Of a stretch of DNA of 10,530 bases, positions 9,001 through 10,530 are shown in pieces (position 1 is the first letter of the stretch; every line of letters starts with the position of its first letter). Below the pieces are notes generated by a model, which saw only the letters and a list, made by a program, of their open reading frames with translations, was not told the origin of the DNA and did no database searches. Position numbers and translations under genes: made by a program. This DNA comes from Candidatus Omnitrophota bacterium. GTDB lineage: Bacteria; Omnitrophota; 4484-213. Where the stretch lies: positions 1 through 10,530 of the forward strand of contig DAOWKH010000123.1 of assembly GCA_030639955.1 (NCBI GenBank), read 5' to 3'.

Positions 9001-10530
9001 GGGAAGTTAAATGAGTCCATTAGGGAACCGCATAAACTTGTTAAGGAATTATTAGAATTTTTATTTAGCCCAAGTGATGTTCAGAGAAGAATTTTGTTCG
9101 CAATTTTTAATTTATCACCTGAGGAATTACCCATTTCCTTGAGTGAGATTAAAAAAAGAGCCGAAGTTTATACTACATTTCATATCACTTTAGAAACATT
9201 GCAGTATATCGGGTTAATAAAAACGAGCGGGCGAGAGATAGATAAGGTTGATAAAGAATTGCTTAAAGCAATCTGGGGAGATGTAGAAAAATGGGGTGAA
9301 GTTCAATCAAATAAATTCTTGGGGAAAAAAGGAAATATATTTATTATTTTAGGTCTTCTTCTGGCGGGGATGGAAAAAGGGATTTCAAATGATGGCAAAA
9401 GAGATGGATTTGTAGAAAGATTCAGGGAATGGATTGAGAAGAAAAATAGGGAAATGTCCGAGTATGAGGAAAGTGTTGCAAAGAATTTAGGAGAGAAGGA
9501 CATCTTTGAAGGATTAATTAGAAGCATGCAGAAAGGCCCAAGCATAGAGAGCAGATTTTTCGGCAAAACATTTTTTGCTCTTATATTAAGATTATTCCAG
9601 ATACCCGTATCCAAGTTTATGATATATCTTTTTAAGAAACATTGCAGACAGAAAGAAATCACTGAATTAACTAATATAGAAGAATTGAAAAAGATTGAGA
9701 AACGAGTGACGTATTTTTATCTTCTTTTTGCATGGCATCTTTTTGGTGGCACTCCTGTAATACTTGATAATATAACAGCATTTGACTTCTCTGTTATTGG
9801 TCCAATCTGTGGCACAGTGGCTTTTTACATGAATTTTAGAGGAGGACTTAAGTGGGGCACTGCAAAATTGAGGCGGGAGAAATTAGAGGGAGAGAAATTA
9901 GAAGTAAATTCAATCTGCAAAAAAATCACATTTTTATCTGACGGCTTCCTTCTGAAAGGAACCCTGCATCTGCCAACAGGAGTAAATAGACCTCCCGTTG
10001 TAATTGGCTCTCATGGTTTTTTCACCGACAGCAATTCTCCAAAGCAGATTGCAATGGCGCGGGAATGTAACAAAAAGGGCATTGCATTTTTCAGGTTTAG
10101 TCATCGTGGATGCGGTGAAAGCGAAGGAAATGAAGATATTACTTCTTTTGAGGGCAGATGCAGGGATTTGGAAAATGCTATAAAAACTATTCAGGCAAGA
10201 AATGATATTGGAGATAAAATAGGACTCTTTGGAAGCAGTCTGGGAGGGGCTGTTTGTTTGGTAGTGGCAACTAAATTCAATATAAAAGCCGTTGTTACTT
10301 TTGCAGCTCCCATAAACAGCAGTTCGCTTATAGAGGCGATTAAGAAATCAGATGATTTCAGAAACTTTAAATACTTTAACGAAAAGAAGCTTCAATTTGA
10401 TATTTCAGACAAGCTTCCTGACATTCACCATATTCTGATGTTCCACAGTCGTGCTGATAATGTAGTATTATTTTCCGATGCCCTCGAGATATATGAAAAG
10501 GCCAACGAGCCGAAAAAAGTGATTATACAA
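1..10530 (+). CDS. Giant multi-domain membrane polyprotein, internal fragment open at both ends
   Basis: Frame +1 reads 3,510 codons without a stop and continues past both edges, so the visible part alone is about 0.4 MDa. In AT-rich DNA a random frame would close every few dozen codons, so coding is certain for most of the length. Recognisable modules in order are a signal peptidase II domain, a polytopic membrane module, a winged-helix-like module, a histidine-kinase ATPase with a trailing H-box hairpin, a second winged-helix-like module and an alpha/beta hydrolase. Short hydrophobic repeats and unrecognised helical regions lie between them. Some 12 or more hydrophobic stretches could span a membrane, so the product is probably an integral membrane protein. 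No internal ATG with a convincing Shine-Dalgarno sequence marks a start of separate in-frame genes. Bases of about 229 to 1016 carry an antisense toxin-antitoxin operon, and the plus-frame peptide there is serine-rich and looks non-native. The size and mosaic build resemble giant genes of Omnitrophota, which is inference. Confidence 0.92.
94..198 (+). repeat. Signal-like hydrophobic repeat, VNPVI type, copy 1
   Basis: In the giant frame this encodes a basic residue, about 20 hydrophobic residues and then ASASVGDVNPVI. The build (charge, hydrophobic core, small residues near Ala-Ser-Ala) resembles a signal peptide or membrane anchor, but it sits inside the frame. The 15 bases at 183-197 are identical to those at 1842-1856 in copy 3. 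A second hydrophobic stretch follows and is cut by the start of the toxin-antitoxin cassette. No lipobox cysteine is present. The function is unknown. Confidence 0.7.
229..486 (-). CDS. RelE/ParE-family toxin
   Basis: This is a complete 85-residue basic protein with the family layout. It starts MYAIKFTPRAEKDLKNL, continues with helices of lysine and arginine (QKRISKK), then NPLTRAKPLINLPPATHRFRIGKYRVSFYI, given here only as a family pattern: xxAKPLxxLxxxxxRxRxGxYRVxF. It ends in a strand with IERIELRNRAYRH. RelE/ParE toxins are small mRNA interferases or gyrase poisons, neutralised by a partner encoded just upstream. Here the antitoxin ends five bases before this ATG, so translation is probably coupled; no strong ribosome binding site of its own is visible. 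The gene lies antisense inside the giant plus-strand frame, with codons in exact antiparallel register with it. Its stop is TAA at 231-229. The RelE/ParE assignment is strong; I cannot tell RelE-type from ParE-type activity. Confidence 0.87.
   Translation of the reverse strand: MYAIKFTPRAEKDLKNLSLHIQKRISKKIINNASLPNPLTRAKPLINLPPATHRFRIGKYRVSFYIKGKTLFIERIELRNRAYRH
492..890 (-). CDS. Antitoxin of the RelE/ParE pair (Phd/YefM-like by resemblance)
   Basis: This is a 132-residue protein transcribed just before the toxin. The ATG at 890-888 is preceded at five bases by a perfect AGGAGG, which fixes the start. The middle part, with GSRSAVVVDKDNRPQLFIFD and then a helix, recalls the strand-helix pattern of Phd/YefM antitoxins (a short basic stretch, then VVxxxxxPxxxI). 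The C-terminal third is helical, with DQIESRLP and a basic tail, WVSFAKVKKDLGLK, suited to wrapping a toxin. It is longer than most Phd proteins (about 80-90 residues), and I could not place it firmly in a family. Its role as antitoxin rests mainly on operon position: it comes first, has a five-base gap to a clear RelE/ParE toxin, and carries its own promoter and leader. Such antitoxins usually repress their own promoter. Confidence 0.75.
   Translation of the reverse strand: MADNKSLLAVKKLKGSKLLGWSKCFSPSTFKLEKGSRSAVVVDKDNRPQLFIFDTSAFLDVLSVIDEALVDRLSDKEYFSKKANPAGWLIDQIESRLPVDSEFVHSLKEAINEADRKGWVSFAKVKKDLGLK
896..901 (-). promoter_or_regulatory. Ribosome binding site of the antitoxin gene
   Basis: The minus strand reads AAAGGAGGTTAAA just before the ATG at 890-888, giving a full AGGAGG five bases from the start codon. 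This strong site decides the antitoxin start and shows that the antisense gene is translated in its own right. Confidence 0.85.
903..953. repeat. GC-rich palindromic element in the toxin-antitoxin leader
   Basis: A stretch much richer in GC than its surroundings folds in several ways. CTCGCC-GAA-GGCGAG at 909-923 is a perfect six-base stem with a three-base loop, and CGCC-AGA-GGCG at 934-944 is a second. An outer stem pairs TCCTCA (903-908) with TGAGGA (948-953), continued inward by TCGCC (910-914) with GGCGA (941-945). It lies between the promoter and the antitoxin ribosome binding site, so it would be part of the 5' leader of the minus-strand mRNA. It looks like a small mobile palindrome (REP or MITE type). 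It also remains open in the giant plus frame. Confidence 0.7.
988..1016 (-). promoter_or_regulatory. Sigma-70-type promoter of the toxin-antitoxin operon
   Basis: On the minus strand, TTGACT (1016-1011) and TATATT (993-988) are separated by exactly 17 bases. Each box differs from the consensus at one position (TTGACA and TATAAT). Transcription would start near base 981 and run leftwards through the palindromic leader into the antitoxin and the toxin. The promoter is embedded in the giant plus-strand gene. Confidence 0.75.
1036..1134 (+). repeat. Signal-like hydrophobic repeat, copy 2 (diverged)
   Basis: In the giant frame this encodes two lysines, a run of about 17 hydrophobic residues and then PFIGIASGSGGGVNF. 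It parallels copies 1 and 3 (lysine or arginine, hydrophobic core, small residues, glycine, VN). The PVI ending is lost and the tail is glycine-rich. It directly precedes the signal peptidase II domain and is the most divergent of the three copies. Confidence 0.6.
1171..1626 (+). other. Embedded lipoprotein signal peptidase (LspA, signal peptidase II) domain
   Basis: About 150 residues of the giant frame (window codons 391-542) match the length and motif order of LspA, the membrane aspartyl protease that cleaves lipoprotein signal peptides. The first membrane helix ends in DQLTK (1225-1239). The family N-x-G-x-x-F motif appears as NNEGVDFS (1276-1299). A second helix follows at about 1315-1380. 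The glycine-rich third helix ends in GGAIGNVID, which carries the first catalytic aspartate (1441-1443), followed by VDF. The fourth helix holds NLAD with the second catalytic aspartate (1561-1563). Both catalytic aspartates and the asparagine of GNVID are present. The arginine that usually follows the first aspartate (DR) is valine here. LspA is normally a standalone gene, and here no stop or start separates it from the flanking modules. It lies between signal-like repeats 2 and 3. Whether it serves the cell's lipoproteins or the polyprotein itself cannot be told. Confidence 0.85.
1756..1860 (+). repeat. Signal-like hydrophobic repeat, VNPVI type, copy 3
   Basis: This encodes RREGK, then about 15 hydrophobic residues (FLTPFLIFFILLASA), then ASTLGESVNPVIS. 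It is the clearest match to copy 1, including 15 identical bases at 1842-1856 and 183-197. It lies just after the signal peptidase domain and one further membrane helix (about 1681-1728), and opens a long non-membrane region. An Ala-Ser-Ala/Ala-Ala-Ser stretch would fit a type I signal peptidase site. There is no lipobox cysteine. Confidence 0.7.
1861..2760 (+). other. Unrecognised helical soluble region of the giant frame
   Basis: About 300 residues follow signal-like copy 3. They start AGGTGRIFNELSDEEMEALL and continue as mostly lysine- and glutamate-rich helices with a tryptophan-containing patch (YPYAWRGWQAIRKF, 2086-2127). A short part that looks beta-rich lies at 2311-2400 (alternating ISFDLREGKFAFYD and IRISVSKEGEIST). 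No catalytic motif or known family was recognised. No other gene, RNA or repeat is visible in this stretch on either strand. Confidence 0.6.
2761..2820 (+). repeat. Hydrophobic EK-type repeat, copy 1
   Basis: In the giant frame this encodes KLLSALLLLMVLPDKPRSLQ: a run of about 12 hydrophobic residues ending in proline plus an acidic-basic pair. The same pattern recurs at 5794, 8752 and 9325. It is too short for a secure membrane span and too regular to be chance. Here it separates the preceding helical region from a membrane module. Confidence 0.6.
2893..3558 (+). other. Polytopic membrane module, family not recognised
   Basis: About 220 residues with roughly six hydrophobic helices. Two form a hairpin at about 2917-3015 with a glycine-rich turn (ILGGSLLFGLG), and others lie near 3190-3250, 3265-3310, 3385-3440 and 3457-3520. 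A basic loop of about 60 residues with histidines (3045-3180) lies between the first two and the rest. Conserved-looking polar residues near helix ends include NEIRNWF (3019-3039) and GGAYDGYM (3304-3327). I could not assign a transporter or enzyme family. The module is followed at once by a charged soluble stretch (EPKKESDFEIKRKDGYY). Confidence 0.6.
3559..4833 (+). other. Long unrecognised soluble helical region
   Basis: About 425 residues between two membrane parts of the giant frame. It is rich in lysine, glutamate and leucine, with no hydrophobic run long enough to cross a membrane. Visible landmarks are a very charged segment at 3625-3725 and a compact-looking block at 3958-4190. That block holds REYTPRERSALACFLTDP, a GWEEIF segment and a short strand (CIIIIKREW, 4168-4194). 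A patch rich in aromatic and histidine residues follows at 4303-4350 (AFHNQWSGYKEDSWHRQ). No catalytic signature was recognised, and nothing else is seen in the stretch. Confidence 0.55.
4834..4980 (+). other. Pair of membrane helices preceding the first winged-helix-like module
   Basis: The giant frame encodes VVLPLTALVLVAIGIY (4846-4893) and, after a short glycine- and asparagine-containing turn, FSLIGVGLSSAMIGMVV (4921-4971). This is a typical helical hairpin. It returns to a charged segment that leads into the winged-helix-like module at 5086, so that module would lie on the same side of the membrane as the region before 4834. Confidence 0.6.
5086..5484 (+). repeat. Winged-helix-like module, copy 1 of an internal protein repeat
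   Basis: About 133 residues begin KLTPENFRTLRKFV and contain ISELARRLEASESVANSL, a helix-turn-helix-like stretch. Then come PSPVQWKLLDRVSKLTPEDL, PISLNKLAKEV and LEFVGLIEKAG, the usual last helix and wing of a winged-helix fold, ending KAIDKKLFEEY. The same order of motifs recurs at 8899-9294 (LTPxNF, PSxVQ, L(T/S)PE(D/E)L, PISL, VGLI or IGLI, DKxL) with only a few gaps, so the two are diverged duplicates. The fold is inferred from pattern. DNA binding is possible but not shown, and protein-protein roles are equally likely in a membrane polyprotein. Confidence 0.7.
5503..5793 (+). other. Acidic, cysteine-containing linker
   Basis: After the first winged-helix-like module the frame becomes strongly acidic and polar. 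Two cysteine spots, NCDCEE (5536-5553) and QCEEY (5620-5634), are followed by DFDDSSFFENDEFSS. It then reads DDYYSVLGIPLTSDEI, which looks like the first helix of a J-domain but has no HPD motif behind it. The low complexity suggests a flexible linker rather than a folded domain. Confidence 0.55.
5794..5856 (+). repeat. Hydrophobic EK-type repeat, copy 2
   Basis: The giant frame encodes KTSLHFLIFLLTNLLISEKPG. It matches the copies at 2761, 8752 and 9325 in having a short leucine/isoleucine run and a terminal (S/P)EK. It separates the winged-helix and acidic linker block from the large region that follows. Confidence 0.65.
5869..7716 (+). other. Large unrecognised multi-domain region
   Basis: About 615 residues with no long hydrophobic run. 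It begins with helices (KLWQSQPDKIKQSFAKAYY), then has a mixed alpha/beta part at about 6340-7060. That part contains GEPLLVYYSSPERPAY (6394-6441), a glycine-rich loop GGHYGSPDPFGALSKEGG (6604-6657) and a strand pair with QLIIEPANEDIIYYDTLRL. Further on are LHSSF (6940-6954) and PSNIEIHGYIVDFENI (7003-7050). The last item recalls the catalytic loop and DFG-type arrangement of kinase-fold proteins such as SelO, but no glycine-loop lysine could be placed. The rest to 7716 is helical. No family is assigned with confidence, and no other gene or RNA is seen here. Confidence 0.55.
7717..8040 (+). other. Charged linker and helical hairpin before the kinase ATPase domain
   Basis: A lysine/glutamate-rich linker (7717-7840) leads to two helices. 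Helix 1 covers about 7855-7944 (VEEIAELTEKAKDALSAIKE and on). After the turn EFSPEQKGW, helix 2 reads FPDILHNLDKADRINEEL (7966-8019). The position and shape match the dimerisation hairpin (DHp) that normally precedes a histidine-kinase ATPase domain, but no H-box histidine lies in helix 1. It may be a degenerate DHp or a simple coiled coil. Confidence 0.5.
8041..8499 (+). other. Histidine-kinase-type ATPase (HATPase_c) domain
   Basis: About 150 residues show all the ATP-binding boxes of the GHKL/histidine-kinase fold in order. The domain opens with the usual strand and helix (VEELRLDEIIKSIIKEEKAE). The N-box is ELIKNARKY, with the Mg-binding asparagine at 8197-8199. The G1 box is KDNGIGI (8284-8304). 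The F-box is LPKLFKRGY (8317-8343). The G2 box is TGEGLHGIS (8383-8409), where many kinases have TGxGLGLS, so a histidine replaces the second-last glycine. The domain closes with HGG and GKGSTFTVIL (8461-8490). It should bind ATP and phosphorylate a histidine in a paired DHp domain. It lies within the giant frame with no receiver domain nearby, and the clear H-box hairpin comes after it rather than before. Confidence 0.88.
8521..8724 (+). other. H-box (HisKA-like) helical hairpin placed after the ATPase domain
   Basis: Immediately downstream of the ATPase domain the frame encodes RHELSNTLSIIAAYANVLKR. This is a good H-box helix (HELxNxLxxIxxYAxxL) with the likely phospho-accepting histidine at 8560-8562. 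The turn NLTDKQ follows, then a second helix (KAMSDVVKQRMLIDEYQTKI). Together they form a dimerisation hairpin. In ordinary histidine kinases this part precedes the ATPase domain, so here the order is reversed. The hairpin ends just before hydrophobic repeat copy 3. Confidence 0.72.
8752..8820 (+). repeat. Hydrophobic EK-type repeat, copy 3
   Basis: The giant frame encodes KLSGFSNFLILLLALIVPEK and then SKS. It shares the short FLI-LLL run and the terminal PEK pattern with the copies at 2761, 5794 and 9325. It divides the histidine-kinase module from the second winged-helix-like module. Confidence 0.65.
8857..8880 (+). repeat. Perfect 12-base tandem duplication
   Basis: GTAGGTTCAGTT is present twice in direct succession (8857-8868 and 8869-8880) and encodes VGSVVGSV in the giant frame. 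It keeps the frame because it is four codons long. The identity of the copies suggests a recent slippage event in the linker before the second winged-helix-like module. Confidence 0.9.
8899..9294 (+). repeat. Winged-helix-like module, copy 2 of an internal protein repeat
   Basis: About 132 residues begin RLTPQNFHEIREVV and go on to LLEFLFSPSDVQRRILFAIF, NLSPEEL, PISLSEIKKRA, LETLQYIGLIKTSG and DKVDKELLKAIW. It aligns along its full length with the module at 5086-5484. The central part (PSxVQ to DKxL) is the best conserved, with the block LSPEELPISLSEI matching LTPEDLKQPISLNKL. It is flanked on both sides by hydrophobic EK-type repeats (8752 and 9325), which makes it look like a mobile or duplicated unit of the polyprotein. 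Function unknown; a winged-helix fold is inferred. Confidence 0.7.
9325..9384 (+). repeat. Hydrophobic EK-type repeat, copy 4
   Basis: The giant frame encodes KKGNIFIILGLLLAGMEKGI. It is the most diverged copy: the leucine/isoleucine run and terminal EK are kept but the proline is lost. It sits ten codons after the second winged-helix-like module. Confidence 0.55.
9385..9918 (+). other. Linker with membrane helices before the hydrolase domain
   Basis: A charged helix (FVERFREWIEKKNREMSEYE) is followed by a hydrophobic-amphipathic stretch at 9553-9633 (RFFGKTFFALILRLF and on). A charged spacer then leads to two likely membrane helices, about 9709-9780 (TYFYLLFAWHLFGG) and 9784-9837 (FSVIGPICGTVAFYMNF). 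A basic amphipathic helix leads into the hydrolase. The arrangement would hold the hydrolase domain at the membrane surface. Confidence 0.55.
9919..10530 (+). other. Alpha/beta hydrolase (serine esterase-like) domain, cut by the window end
   Basis: About 204 residues show the alpha/beta hydrolase core. First come strands KITFLSDGFLLKGTLHLP, then VVIGSHGF with the oxyanion-hole HG (10012-10017). FRFSHRGCGESEG (10093-10131) is the family R-G-x-G-x-S loop. The nucleophile elbow GSSLGG has its serine at 10237-10239. HSRADNVV holds the likely catalytic aspartate at 10456-10458. The pattern is closest to esterases and acyl-peptidase-like hydrolases of the dienelactone/YheT type. The catalytic histidine normally follows 20-40 residues after the aspartate and would lie beyond the window. 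The substrate cannot be read from the sequence. The domain continues the same open frame as everything upstream and follows membrane helices, so it is probably membrane-tethered. Confidence 0.85.

Overview
The whole 10,530-base window is one reading frame. Frame +1 (codons at bases 1, 4, 7 and so on) has no stop from the first base to the last. That gives 3,510 consecutive codons with neither a true start nor a stop inside the window. The DNA is AT-rich and uses the standard bacterial code: tryptophan is TGG and TGA never occurs in frame. The product is a mosaic of membrane segments, enzyme domains and helical regions. Giant open frames of this kind are known from Omnitrophota (OP3) and some other uncultivated bacteria. 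An omnitrophote-like source is my best inference, but no marker gene here proves it.

Layout of the giant frame: (1) at 94-198 a hydrophobic, signal-like segment ending in VNPVI; (2) at about 229-1016 a separate antisense toxin-antitoxin operon with its own promoter and ribosome binding site, through which the giant frame stays open; (3) at 1036-1134 a second, diverged signal-like segment, then a nearly complete lipoprotein signal peptidase (LspA) domain at 1171-1626; (4) at 1756-1860 a third signal-like segment, ending again in VNPVI; (5) an unrecognised helical region to about 2760; (6) a polytopic membrane module at 2893-3558; (7) a long unrecognised soluble region to about 4830, then two membrane segments; (8) a winged-helix-like module at 5086-5484; (9) an acidic linker and a large unrecognised region at 5869-7716; (10) a histidine-kinase ATPase domain at 8041-8499 followed, in unusual order, by an H-box helical hairpin at 8521-8724; (11) a second copy of the winged-helix-like module at 8899-9294; (12) membrane segments and an alpha/beta hydrolase domain that runs off the right edge.

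Two families of short hydrophobic repeats punctuate the frame. One has three copies, with the signal-peptide-like pattern ASxxxG.VNPVI. The other has four copies, each a run of about 12-18 hydrophobic residues ending in (P/S)EK-like residues. They tend to fall between recognisable modules. Together with an embedded membrane protease, this suggests a multi-module membrane polyprotein that may be anchored or processed at repeated sites. That is inference: only the frame, the motifs and the repeats are seen directly.

The toxin-antitoxin operon is the only clearly separate transcription unit. It runs antitoxin first, then a RelE/ParE-type toxin, on the minus strand. It has a near-consensus promoter and a GC-rich palindromic leader, and looks like a cassette inserted into the giant gene without closing its frame.
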